The notes under the pieces are model-generated. The model made no database searches, was not told the DNA's origin, and saw nothing but the letters and a program-made list of their open reading frames with translations. Shown here piece by piece: positions 8,210 through 14,896 of a DNA stretch of 21,320 nucleotides (position 1 is the first letter of the stretch; each line of letters starts with the position of its first letter). Made by a program: the position numbers and the translations under genes. Origin of the DNA: a virus. The stretch lies in IMG/VR virus record IMGVR_UViG_3300042868_006362, positions 1 to 21,320 of that record; one strand, given 5' to 3'.

Positions 8210-9862
8210 TTAATTATCCCAAAATGAACCGCCAGACCCTTCAGGGTTTAGCGATAACAATGTGATTGCGTTGAACAAGGCCATAAGCGGATCGATCTTT
8301 GCCGACCCTGACACCTGTTTTGTAATATTGACCGCGTTACCCTGCGGAATAACCTTTGCATTGCCAACGCACCAAGCCATAAGGCCAGTGCCGCCATGCC
8401 ATAAAATCTTTTCGGCAAGCTTTCGCTCTGCTGTTTTAATAGCACCAGCCATTTTCCAGCCCTGCGAAATGCCTATAATTTTCTCTGCCGGTATGCCTTC
8501 TTCCGCCAGTGCGTCAAGAATGCCGCCTAAGCCGTGCGGGTCGACTCCGATTTTGTCTAACTTGCCTGATTGCTCAACCATGCCGCAAATTTCCGCGACC
8601 GCTTCAACGTCTTGACCGACTATAGAAATGATCGTTACATCGCCTTCTTTTTGGAAGTCGTAAAGCTTCGATACTTCGGACTTCCTGCGCTCTAAAACAG
8701 ATTCATGAGCCCAAGCATGTGACCATGTGAGCCAGCGCCTTGTTTCTTTTTCTCTGCCTGCAACCGTTAAGCCTAGCAAGTCGTCAAGACCGCCACCGTC
8801 AATACCTATGTCGATTACTTCGCACCGCTGAATTAGTGATTCAAGCGTGATCTTGTTGTCTGCTTGTTGCTGCCAGAAATCGGCACCTGCCCAACGATCC
8901 GAACGCAGATTCATGCCGATTTCGACATTCAAATGCTTGGCTAAGAACTGTTGAAATGCTCCGTCCTGCTTTGTCTTATTCTTCCTGAACTGATCTTCTA
9001 GCCATTCATTGCTAACAGATCGCCCTAAATTCGGGTTCGTGATGTAGAAGTTTTCAGGCTTTTCATAAGCCTTCGACTTGATCATCGATTCGGGAAACTC
9101 ATAGAGAACAGGTAAAGACTTTCTATCCTCGATTTTTCCGTCACGCACATCACGGAAATACTGCAATTTTTCTTTGAAAACACCTGCTGGTGGTTCATCG
9201 CTCTGTGTAGTCAGGTAAATTACCCAGCCTTCATTACGCGATACCTGACCGCCTAGCGCTTCCATAAACATCGATTCAGCATTTGACCGCTTGCCGAATA
9301 ACCAATGCTCATCAACCAGGACGCGGCCTGATTTTTTACCTGATACCGTGTCAGTATCAGCCGCAACCACTTTCAAAGTTGCCTTAGTGACTCTGTGCGT
9401 GATCGTTCTAATGTGATCCTGCACCTGAAACAATGCCGCCAATTCTTCATCAGCGCGTATCATTCCCGCCGCTGGTTTAAACGCGTTGTCTGCAACTTCT
9501 TTTGTAGGCGAGAGAATCAAATGCTCCTCATCTTCACGCCAGCACAGAATGACCGCAGTGAGCATGATTCCCGCTGCGATTGTGGACTTGGTATTTTTTT
9601 TGGAAATCAGCAAGTAAAACTCGCGTATCAGTTGATTTCCTGTTTCTGCGTCATACGCTCCGAAGATCGCAGACACAAAGTCAAACACCCATTGATCAGA
9701 GCATTCGCCAAGTTTCGGTCTGCCGGGTAAATCACTTACGCGCAGCTCCTTGAAGATCGCCAATGCTTGTTCGGCCTGATCTTCAAATATCGGCTTGGGA
9801 ATAATCGACTCATGATTGATTAGGCGTTTTTCCCAATCAATACAGGATGTTGACCATTCCAT
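8210..9862 (-). CDS. terL: Terminase large subunit
   Basis: The 550-residue product has the ATPase and nuclease halves of a phage packaging motor. The Walker A position holds a deviant SKKNTKST (residues 87-94), typical of HK97-like terminases that use K-x-x-N-x-K-S-T. Walker B is VLVDE (181-185), followed by LTTQSDEPPAGVF as coupling motif. The nuclease half shows DIGIDGGGLDDL (351-362) and IGVDPHGLGG (438-447), supplying the metal-binding Asp residues. The ATG at 9862 directly abuts the TAG of the small subunit. The subunit cuts concatemers and pumps DNA into the prohead through the portal encoded next. Confidence 0.95.
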   Translation of the reverse strand: MEWSTSCIDWEKRLINHESIIPKPIFEDQAEQALAIFKELRVSDLPGRPKLGECSDQWVFDFVSAIFGAYDAETGNQLIREFYLLISKKNTKSTIAAGIMLTAVILCWREDEEHLILSPTKEVADNAFKPAAGMIRADEELAALFQVQDHIRTITHRVTKATLKVVAADTDTVSGKKSGRVLVDEHWLFGKRSNAESMFMEALGGQVSRNEGWVIYLTTQSDEPPAGVFKEKLQYFRDVRDGKIEDRKSLPVLYEFPESMIKSKAYEKPENFYITNPNLGRSVSNEWLEDQFRKNKTKQDGAFQQFLAKHLNVEIGMNLRSDRWAGADFWQQQADNKITLESLIQRCEVIDIGIDGGGLDDLLGLTVAGREKETRRWLTWSHAWAHESVLERRKSEVSKLYDFQKEGDVTIISIVGQDVEAVAEICGMVEQSGKLDKIGVDPHGLGGILDALAEEGIPAEKIIGISQGWKMAGAIKTAERKLAEKILWHGGTGLMAWCVGNAKVIPQGNAVNITKQVSGSAKIDPLMALFNAITLLSLNPEGSGGSFWDN

Positions 9863-10255
9863 CTAAACCTTCTTGCCATTGGCAGCGATAAGTTTCGGTG
9901 GCGCACTAGGCGAAAATCTGCCCTTCGTTACCTCGCCTGCTGACTGCTGTTTAATTTCTTTCTTTCCAAGCTCAACGTCTTTTGCTTCTTTCCAGCCAGC
10001 CCGAGTCTTTAGCCAAAAGATTGCAGCAATAACATTCGGCTTGTCTTTATCAGTCGCCTGCTTATATAAGCTTTGCGCCACTTGCGCATTGGCTTGAATA
10101 AATCCAACCTTTAACTCTGCCGAAAAATACTTCCGCATTGTTGGCTCGGATATACCAACCACCGCCGCAATATCCTCAGAAGTAACGCCCATGCCAGAAA
10201 GCATCTTTACTTGCGCACGATCTTTTTCTGTTGGCTTGTATGCTGGCCTGCCCAT
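9863..10255 (-). CDS. terS: Terminase small subunit
   Basis: The 130-residue product starts MGRPAYKPTEKDRAQVKML and contains a helix-turn-helix near residues 22-47 (MGVTSEDIAAVVGISEPTM). It continues with AQSLYKQATDKDKPNVIAAI, the helical oligomerisation region, and ends with a basic tail. This is the usual small terminase layout of HK97-type phages, which recognises the packaging site. It sits three bases after the methyltransferase stop and is directly followed by the large subunit. Confidence 0.88.
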   Translation of the reverse strand: MGRPAYKPTEKDRAQVKMLSGMGVTSEDIAAVVGISEPTMRKYFSAELKVGFIQANAQVAQSLYKQATDKDKPNVIAAIFWLKTRAGWKEAKDVELGKKEIKQQSAGEVTKGRFSPSAPPKLIAANGKKV

Positions 10256-10258
10256 GCT

Positions 10259-10882
10259 TTACTCTTTAATTGCTTTATTACTGTCTAGCTCAACATCAGC
10301 AAATGTCGCGCCTGTTGCAGCATGCGTAGCCTGCTTACCTGTAAATTCTTGCCAGCGACGAACGATCACATCTACATACTTTGGATCAAGCTCCATCAGG
10401 CGGGCTTCTCGTCCTGTTTTCTCGCATGCAATCAACGTCGATCCGCTTCCGCCGAACACATCAAGCACGGTGTCGCCGCCCTTGCTGCTGTTGCCCAAGG
10501 CTTGTTCGATCAGTTCGACTGGCTTTTGCGTTGGGTGAACGTACTTTCCTGTCGCGCCACGGCTCAAACTCCAAACATCAGACTGCGCCTTGTCGCCGTA
10601 CCATGCGCCGCCCTTGCAGTAGAAAATAAACTCATGCTGCGGCCTGTAATTGGAATTCCCAAGACCTATAGACTTCTTGTCCCACACGATGCAGGCAGAT
10701 GCTTTAAGACCACACTCTTCCATTGCAGCCTCAAACTCGCTATAGGTGCGCCAAGGGAAGCAGACGTAAGTCGCGGAGCCGGATTTGCTCAAGGCAACCG
10801 CCGAAGCCAGTGCGTCACGCACAAGCGCGATCAGGTCGTCGCCCTTCTTGTCGTCGCCAAGGATCATTCCATGCGCTTTCAC
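10259..10882 (-). pseudogene. C-terminal part of a split DNA methyltransferase (frame 2)
   Basis: This 207-residue frame is the rest of an N4-cytosine/N6-adenine (beta-type) methyltransferase. It holds the target-recognition middle, SLSRGATGKYVHPTQKPVEL (residues 106-125), and the S-adenosylmethionine-binding DVFGGSGSTLIACE (141-154). The catalytic DPPY motif is missing because it lies in the preceding frame. One extra base in the nine-G run at 10915-10923 would join the two frames into one normal protein reading GGGAVAGSTPKGALVKAHGM. As it stands a GTG start at 10882 overlaps the upstream TGA (GTGA), so separate translation is possible. It may be a phase-variable gene, a -1 frameshift gene, a real mutation or a sequencing indel. 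Confidence 0.8.
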
Positions 10883-11532
10883 GAGCGCACCTTTTGGGGT
10901 TGAACCTGCGACCGCCCCCCCCCATAGCTCATGCCATACGGAGGGTCGGTAAACACCATGTCAGCCTTGCCGCCAGCCATCAGCGTCTCAACCGCATCAA
11001 TGCTAGTCGAATCTCCGCACATCAATCTGTGCTTACCTAGCAGCCAAACATCGCCCAACTTGCTGATTGGATCAGGCTGCACTTCTGGCACAAAGTCCTC
11101 ATCGGTCAAACCTGGTGCGATTTCTTCAGGCGTTAATGCTGCAATTTCATCGTCACTAAAACCAGTCAATGCTAGGTCATAGCCAAGCTCGCCAAGTTCT
11201 GAAAATTCAACGCGCAGCATTTCATCATCCCATCCAGCATTCAGTGCTAGTTTATTGTCAGCGATAATGTAAGCACGCTTCTGCGCATCCGTAAGGCCAG
11301 CAAGCTCGATGCATGGAGCCTCGGTAAAGCCCAATTTACGAGCAGCTAATACGCGACCATGACCTGCAATGATCCCGTTTTCACCATCGATCAAGATAGG
11401 ATTAGTCCAGCCAAATTCGCGAATGCTGGCTGCAATTTGTGCGACCTGCTCATCACTGTGAGTGCGACTATTCCTTGCGTAAGGGATTAAATCTGCAACC
11501 TTGCGCATCATGATTTCGATATTTCTACTCAT
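10879..11532 (-). pseudogene. N-terminal part of a ParB-like / DNA methyltransferase fusion (frame 1)
   Basis: The first 217 residues begin with a ParB/sulfiredoxin-like nuclease-type domain: KVADLIPYARNSRTHSDEQV, then GIIAGHGRVLAARKLGF with the GHGR loop at 57-60. The methyltransferase part starts GDVWLLGKHRLMCGDST and reaches the catalytic DPPY at 196-199. Soon after, the frame crosses nine G (10915-10923), reads RSQVQPQKVRS and stops at TGA 10881-10879. Intact fusions of this kind are common next to phage terminase genes and modify phage DNA. The ATG at 11532 has an AAGGACTT ribosome binding site. The break at a homopolymer is the notable feature; see the following frame. Confidence 0.82.
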
Positions 11533-11621
11533 AAGTCCTTTTTATAGGGGAAATTTTCTGCGAATGAGGTAACAGTCGGTGTCCAGCCCTCTAGACCTCC
11601 AGACTTTGACCTACCCCCCCA
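11533..11621 (-). other. Candidate cos (packaging) region
   Basis: This 89-base gene-free stretch lies between the HNH endonuclease and the methyltransferase/terminase genes. On the minus strand it begins with a GGGGGGG run followed by TAGGTCAAAGTCTGGAGG, and later holds GAAAATTTCCCC. HK97-like phages often carry their cohesive-end site beside the HNH gene upstream of terminase, in a stretch of similar makeup (from memory). The exact cut positions cannot be told from sequence. Confidence 0.45.
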
Positions 11622-11930
11622 TCACATCTTGCCTAGTCGCGTTCTCTGTTCCTGCTTAGTCTTCGCTGCATGGCAGTCATGACAAAGCGGCTGAAGGTTC
11701 GTCTCGCTATTACTTCCACCCTGTTCAAGCGGCGTAACGTGATCAACCTCAGTAGCCGCAGCAACCTTGCACAACACACACATGCAATCAGCGCCAAGCA
11801 ATACAGTCTCGCGCTTACGTTGCCATGATCTGCCGCGCTCACGTGGTGTTGTGCCTGCCTTAGTAGCAAGTACACTAACGCGACCAAGTGAAGCGGCTGA
11901 TAGTCTTGTCTTAAGTGTCGTGATTGCCAT
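11622..11930 (-). CDS. HNH endonuclease
   Basis: The 102-residue product has Cys51 and Cys54 (CVLC), then the catalytic EVDHVTPLEQGG (61-72), NLQPLCHDCHAAKT (78-91) with the second pair of zinc ligands. This is a complete HNH domain. In HK97-type phages such an enzyme next to terminase stimulates cos cleavage together with the terminase large subunit (family knowledge). The ATG at 11930 is fixed by a stop codon two codons upstream in frame, but it has no clear ribosome binding site. It is the first gene after the two late-region terminators. Confidence 0.92.
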   Translation of the reverse strand: MAITTLKTRLSAASLGRVSVLATKAGTTPRERGRSWQRKRETVLLGADCMCVLCKVAAATEVDHVTPLEQGGSNSETNLQPLCHDCHAAKTKQEQRTRLGKM

Positions 11931-12014
11931 AGTTCAAACGCAAACGAAAGACTCGATCACTTAGACCGATTCGCCAATCAAGGCTGTTGTATCTTGCTTG
12001 CGAAACCTACAAAT

Positions 12015-12038
12015 AAAAAAAGCCCACCGAAGTGAGCT
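12015..12038 (-). terminator. Intrinsic terminator with TTCG tetraloop upstream of the late genes
   Basis: On the minus strand AGCTCAC pairs with GTGGGCT across a TTCG loop closed by C-G, the very stable tetraloop type, followed by seven T. It lies between the putative late promoter and the HNH gene, where a lambda-like phage places terminators that the Q protein overrides. Confidence 0.85.
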
Positions 12039-12162
12039 ATAAACTACCGATTAAGGTAGAGGAGTTTTCTAGGCTAATTGATCCGTTAAGCGCTTGCCAC
12101 ACGCAACTATAGTCGGCTATACCAGCGACCGCGAACCTCGCAATCCTTAACTGGCCTGAATG

Positions 12163-12198
12163 TGAAAAAGCCCCGATTCAATTAAGAGCCGAGGCTTT
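12163..12198 (-). terminator. Intrinsic terminator in the Q-to-late gap
   Basis: On the minus strand AAAGCCTCG pairs with CGGGGCTTT (one G-U pair) across a 14-base loop, with five T in its tail. It is the first of two terminators met by transcripts coming from the early operon or from a promoter near 12240. Confidence 0.7.
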
Positions 12199-12236
12199 GT
12201 ATCCTTTAGTGCGCAAAACTCAACACTAGCGAAAAC

Positions 12237-12265
12237 ATGGTACAACTTGTGACACAGCACATCAA
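12237..12265 (-). promoter_or_regulatory. Candidate late promoter
   Basis: On the minus strand TTGATG and TACCAT are spaced by 17 bases, and the spacer contains one of two TTGTGWCACA palindromes. Each hexamer matches only four of six consensus bases. The main support is position: after the Q-like gene, and 40-70 bases ahead of a terminator, like lambda pR' and tR'. Confidence 0.35.
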
Positions 12266-12292
12266 CATCTATTTTGTGTCACAAAGTGTTGT
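12242..12292. repeat. Paired palindromes (inverted repeat) in the late control gap
   Basis: TTGTGACACAG (12247-12257) and TTGTGTCACAA (12274-12284) are each near-perfect palindromes and together form an interrupted inverted repeat. Outer ACAAC (12242-12246) and GTTGT (12288-12292) extend it. Two copies 27 bases apart suggest a protein-binding site rather than a terminator, as no T run follows. Confidence 0.6.
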
Positions 12293-12295
12293 TTT

Positions 12296-12487
12296 CTATC
12301 TGCAATAGTTGAGTGTCAATTCCACATACGTCACGCCTGTTGGAATAAATTCAGCATTGCGATCGGACGCTCTATGTATTTTGGTCGTCTCATGTTTATC
12401 CTGCTTCTTCACTTCGAATAGTGCTATCTTACCCTTCTCTATTCCATCCGCTAATTCTCGCAGCATAGAAACTGTTGATTCGTTCAT
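12296..12487 (-). CDS. Small 63-residue protein downstream of the Q-like gene
   Basis: The product begins MNESTVSMLRELADGIEKGK with a helix, then a polar middle and a strand-like end (GVTYVELTLNY). A GAAAGGGAATACT ribosome binding site precedes the ATG at 12487. It lies 15 bases after the Q-like gene and is the last gene of the early operon before the control gap. I do not recognise a family. Codon use and spacing fit a real gene. Confidence 0.65.
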   Translation of the reverse strand: MNESTVSMLRELADGIEKGKIALFEVKKQDKHETTKIHRASDRNAEFIPTGVTYVELTLNYCR

Positions 12488-12502
12488 AGTATTCCCTTTC
12501 GT

Positions 12503-12856
12503 TTAATTTCCATACATACAATGAGCCAAATTCTCATGCATGAAAGCTAGTCGTTGCGAATAGCGCTCACGTGTGAGATTTAGCAGTTGCGCCTTGGTCT
12601 TCTGTGGGCGCTTGTCTTTGTATTCCAGTGTTACCACTGCAACGAATACCGGTGCAAAGCTGTGAAGGTGATTCATTAGGCGCTGCACCTCATCAGGCAA
12701 TTCATCGGCAACATATGTATCTGTACTACGATTCGCTTGCACTCGCTCATTCAAGAAGTGCGATTGCTTTGGATAACCTAAGTTCGGTCGATCCTGCGTT
12801 AGTGCCGCCCAAAATCTCAGGTCGTCTTTGATTCGGTCTATTGGTGATTGTGTCAT
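12503..12856 (-). CDS. Q-like late antiterminator candidate
   Basis: The 117-residue product has an N-terminal tryptophan-containing segment (DDLRFWAALTQDRPNLGYP). It then shows LPDEVQRLMNHLHSFAPVFV, a strand-turn with TLEYKDKRPQKTKAQLL, and a C-terminal helix-turn-helix-like NLTRERYSQRLAFMHENLAHC. The order 'divergent loop, tyrosine before a lysine-rich turn, Arg-Tyr recognition helix' fits phage Q-type antiterminators and sigma-region-4-like relatives. Context agrees: it stands at the end of the early operon just ahead of a gap with a putative promoter and two terminators, then the late genes. The ATG overlaps the previous stop as ATGA. A RinA-like activator is the main alternative. Confidence 0.6.
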   Translation of the reverse strand: MTQSPIDRIKDDLRFWAALTQDRPNLGYPKQSHFLNERVQANRSTDTYVADELPDEVQRLMNHLHSFAPVFVAVVTLEYKDKRPQKTKAQLLNLTRERYSQRLAFMHENLAHCMYGN

Positions 12857-13035
12857 TCTTTCTCCTTATAGTTCGCGCACTTCTTACCGTGCTTAGTTCC
12901 CTTGCTGCAAATCTTGATAACCTTGTCGAATACCTGCTCTGTCCGTTGATATATGCAGCCTTGGCATGTCACAGACTCGCGCTTGATCATCTGCTCTAGC
13001 GGGTCTTTGTAGCGGCCTTGTGGGTAGATGGTCAT
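12853..13035 (-). CDS. Small cysteine-containing phage protein (60 residues)
   Basis: The product carries CQGCIYQ (residues 24-30), then ICSKGTKHGKKCANYKE near the end, four cysteines that could bind one zinc ion. It is lysine-rich and basic. Short proteins with this Cys pattern are common in early or middle regions of phages of Gram-negative bacteria, usually without known function. It overlaps the Q-like gene by ATGA and lies eight bases after the previous gene. Confidence 0.7.
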   Translation of the reverse strand: MTIYPQGRYKDPLEQMIKRESVTCQGCIYQRTEQVFDKVIKICSKGTKHGKKCANYKEKE

Positions 13036-13043
13036 ATCTCGCC

Positions 13044-13241
13044 CTATATTTTTACGGTAACGATTACGCCTAATAAATGGGAAAATTCGCCAGCCATGAA
13101 CGCAAATCTTCTTGAACTTAGGTCGATGTCAGAAACACGAAAGCCTGTTCTTTGCTCGTAGTCAGTGACTAACAGGTTGATTTGCTGCTCAAGCTTTAGG
13201 CGCTCATCCTTTATTCTTTGGTACTCGGTTGCTTCGCTCAT
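13044..13241 (-). CDS. Small helical protein (65 residues), unknown function
   Basis: I place the start at the ATG at 13241 (MSEATEYQRIKDERLKLEQQ), which overlaps the upstream stop as ATGA and has a GGAGGCATGCA ribosome binding site. A frame extension upstream is possible but would overlap the membrane protein gene. The N-terminal 35 residues look coiled-coil. The rest contains GFRVSDIDLSSRRFAFMAGE. No family is recognised. Confidence 0.65.
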   Translation of the reverse strand: MSEATEYQRIKDERLKLEQQINLLVTDYEQRTGFRVSDIDLSSRRFAFMAGEFSHLLGVIVTVKI

Positions 13242-13429
13242 TGCATGCCTCCAAACTTGAGAACACACACCCAAACAAAGAAGGCAATCGCCATTAGCAA
13301 GCCAAACACATCAGCACCGATTTCAACCTCTTCTTTTCTTGGATGCTTTCCAATTACTCGCCCGCTTCTCACTAACAATCCAACAATCCCAAGCCAAAAC
13401 ACCACCGTCAAATAAGTATCAATGCCCAT
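13238..13429 (-). CDS. Small membrane protein (63 residues)
   Basis: Two hydrophobic segments are clear: residues 6-20 (YLTVVFWLGIVGLLV) and 42-58 (VFGLLMAIAFFVWVCVL), joined by a basic and acidic loop (RSGRVIGKHPRKEEVEIGA). The ATG at 13429 has TGAGGTGAATT in front. It overlaps the next gene by ATGA. It probably sits in the inner membrane; a lysis role is unlikely at this early-operon place but cannot be excluded. Confidence 0.65.
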   Translation of the reverse strand: MGIDTYLTVVFWLGIVGLLVRSGRVIGKHPRKEEVEIGADVFGLLMAIAFFVWVCVLKFGGMQ

Positions 13430-13437
13430 AATTCACC

Positions 13438-13761
13438 TCAAGAAATAGTTTTAAAATTGCCGCCATTCGGATAAGCCTCTTTGCATCTGCTCATCGCAAT
13501 GTCCATCGCTCTATTGTCACGCTTGGGCTTTTCCATCGTGTGAAGCATCGGCCTAGTAGCGATCCGCGCCTTATCAACTTCAGATTCAAAGTACCAAGCT
13601 CTATCACGGCCTTCGATGACACTTTTTATCGGCAAGGCATCACAAGCTCGATTGATTGCCGTTGTTGTGGCTTTGAATATTCTTGCCAACTGATAGACTT
13701 TGTATTTCTTGTTGCTGTTGTTCTGTAGTAGCTCTAATACTTGCGCTTCTAATTCGCTCAT
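13438..13761 (-). CDS. Winged-helix DNA-binding protein (107 residues)
   Basis: The start at ATG 13761 gives MSELEAQVLELLQNNSNKKY and overlaps the preceding stop as ATGA with a GAGGTG ribosome binding site. Residues 1-52 look like a small winged helix: YKVYQLARIFKATTTAINRA as helix-turn-helix, and IEGRDRAWYFE as the wing. The C-terminal half is basic. Small regulators of this layout occur in phage early operons; a role in gene control or replication is inferred only. Confidence 0.65.
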   Translation of the reverse strand: MSELEAQVLELLQNNSNKKYKVYQLARIFKATTTAINRACDALPIKSVIEGRDRAWYFESEVDKARIATRPMLHTMEKPKRDNRAMDIAMSRCKEAYPNGGNFKTIS

Positions 13762-14078
13762 GGCTGCACCTCGCGCCATGATGTGAATTCTGCCCACTCT
13801 GGCATATCTGCAAAAAACCTAGCCTCTTCTTTATTTCCAACAGCCAAGCCCCAGAAGTGGCCATTCCAATACTGAAAACCAGATCTCCATACATCGCCTT
13901 TTGTTTCATATACGCCAGCTTTTGAAGGCTTAGTCCCTGCATCGTTCCATGCGTCAGACTGTGACGCCGGCAGAAATGCCGGATTAGGCAAATGTGGATA
14001 ACCATCCTCGCGCAAAAGAAGGTTAGGCAATTCGCCCACGCTATCCATTGCCGCTGCTTTTAGTTTGCTTTCGTTCAT
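13758..14078 (-). CDS. DUF551-like small protein, copy 1 (106 residues)
   Basis: The C-terminal part reads FQYWNGHFWGLAVGNKEEA and ends SWREVQP, a pattern seen in DUF551-like phage proteins (spaced W, G and final W-R). The N-terminal 45 residues (PNLLLREDGYPHLPNPAF) are an extension not present in its paralogue at 17670-17891. The ATG at 14078 overlaps the upstream stop as ATGA and follows AGGGGTG. Its 3' end shares a nearly identical 22-base stretch with the paralogue's 3' end, with one mismatch. Function is unknown. Confidence 0.7.
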   Translation of the reverse strand: MNESKLKAAAMDSVGELPNLLLREDGYPHLPNPAFLPASQSDAWNDAGTKPSKAGVYETKGDVWRSGFQYWNGHFWGLAVGNKEEARFFADMPEWAEFTSWREVQP

Positions 14079-14410
14079 GCTGTCACCCCTAAAGTTTGCT
14101 TATCTCGAAATCTTGGCGCCAATAATGGCGATAGCGGCGGCAATTTTTTCTCTTCTGCCATCTGGTAATAAGCATCGAGATCATCAAGAATTTCTCGATA
14201 ACTACGATTAATGTCATAAACACCAACCAACGTATTTGCATAAAGATTTACGCGCTTTTCAAATTGCGGCCTGTCTGACTGGCACCCAAATAATTTGCCG
14301 CCGATAAAGAAAAAAGCGATCTTTGCTCGCGCCCTGCCATAAATCCGCATCGCCTTTGCTATCGCAACCGACTTATCTTCTGGCGCTCTAAACTGTCCTT
14401 TACGTGCCAT
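14075..14410 (-). CDS. Phage protein of unknown function (111 residues)
   Basis: The product starts MARKGQFRAPEDKSVAIAKA and is helical and basic in its first half (RIYGRARAKIAFFFIGG). It then shows FEKRVNLYANTLVGVYDINR and a C-terminal PPLSPLLAPRFRDK. I chose ATG at 14410, which has AAGGAG five bases upstream and overlaps the previous stop as TGATG. A GTG one codon earlier is possible. No family is recognised. Confidence 0.65.
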   Translation of the reverse strand: MARKGQFRAPEDKSVAIAKAMRIYGRARAKIAFFFIGGKLFGCQSDRPQFEKRVNLYANTLVGVYDINRSYREILDDLDAYYQMAEEKKLPPLSPLLAPRFRDKQTLGVTA

Positions 14411-14706
14411 CACAACTCCTTAAATTTAATTTTTGTATGCTCAATCGCTGCCACGGCTTCATCAACACTAGTCACAACTCGGTAGCAGTCGAACCATAAA
14501 AACTTGAAAACTTCCTCTTTGGCTGTTAATGGCTCTTTGCTATCCTTCTTCACTTCTAACCACACCGACATCGTTGGACTAATCCTTACAGACAAGTCGG
14601 GAATGCCATTGCCAACACCACTAAAATCTTTTACGTCATAACCTAACTTTCTAAGTCCCTTTCGGATTTCAGAATGGTTTTCATCAGTTCTTCGCGCATA
14701 CGCCAC
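14410..14706 (-). CDS. VRR-NUC / PD-(D/E)XK-type small nuclease
   Basis: The core reads GVGNGIPDLSVRISPTMSVWLEVKKDSKEPLTAKEE, giving the D...ExK catalytic layout of VRR-NUC nucleases, stand-alone enzymes frequent in phages. The N-terminal RRTDENHSEIRKGLRKLGYD and the C-terminal YRVVTSVDEAVAAI also fit. I choose the GTG start at 14706 because GGAGGG stands six bases before it. A longer TTG-started frame (14724) would place that site inside the gene. It overlaps the previous small zinc protein by 23 bases. It probably helps in processing recombination or replication intermediates. Confidence 0.75.
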   Translation of the reverse strand: MAYARRTDENHSEIRKGLRKLGYDVKDFSGVGNGIPDLSVRISPTMSVWLEVKKDSKEPLTAKEEVFKFLWFDCYRVVTSVDEAVAAIEHTKIKFKEL

Positions 14707-14896
14707 GTTTAGCCCTCCATGCAAGTCTTTTCTCGATCACTTCTAGCTTGTCCTCTTTGTAATCGCTGCAATGAATATCGCGCTTGATGCTCACAAACTC
14801 GAATGCCGGTAATTTCTTGCACCGACTAAAGCCGACCTTTGTCATGCGCTCATCTGCTTTTAGGTCTAGGTTTTGGCATTTGATGCATTCGGTCAT
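14684..14896 (-). CDS. Small four-cysteine phage protein (70 residues)
   Basis: The product starts MTECIKCQNLDLKADERMTK, with later Cys residues in FSRCKKLPAF and DIHCSDYKE. This C-x2-C...C...C spacing suggests a zinc-binding fold. It continues VIEKRLAWRAKRG. The pattern is common in phage proteins beside DnaC-like loaders. The ATG at 14896 overlaps the loader stop as ATGA. Function is unknown. Confidence 0.72.
   Translation of the reverse strand: MTECIKCQNLDLKADERMTKVGFSRCKKLPAFEFVSIKRDIHCSDYKEDKLEVIEKRLAWRAKRGVCAKN

Noticed and set aside
11940-12160. Possible tRNA in the gap before the HNH gene
   Set aside because: Some tRNA-like words appear, but no cloverleaf with a seven-pair acceptor stem and a T-arm could be formed.
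12296-12300. Integrase or attachment site anywhere in the window
   Set aside because: No tyrosine or serine recombinase is encoded and no core attachment repeat is recognisable, so integration functions must lie outside if present.
14707-14724. TTG-started longer form of the VRR-NUC-like gene
   Set aside because: The GGAGGG ribosome binding site lies inside that extension and points to the GTG at 14706.
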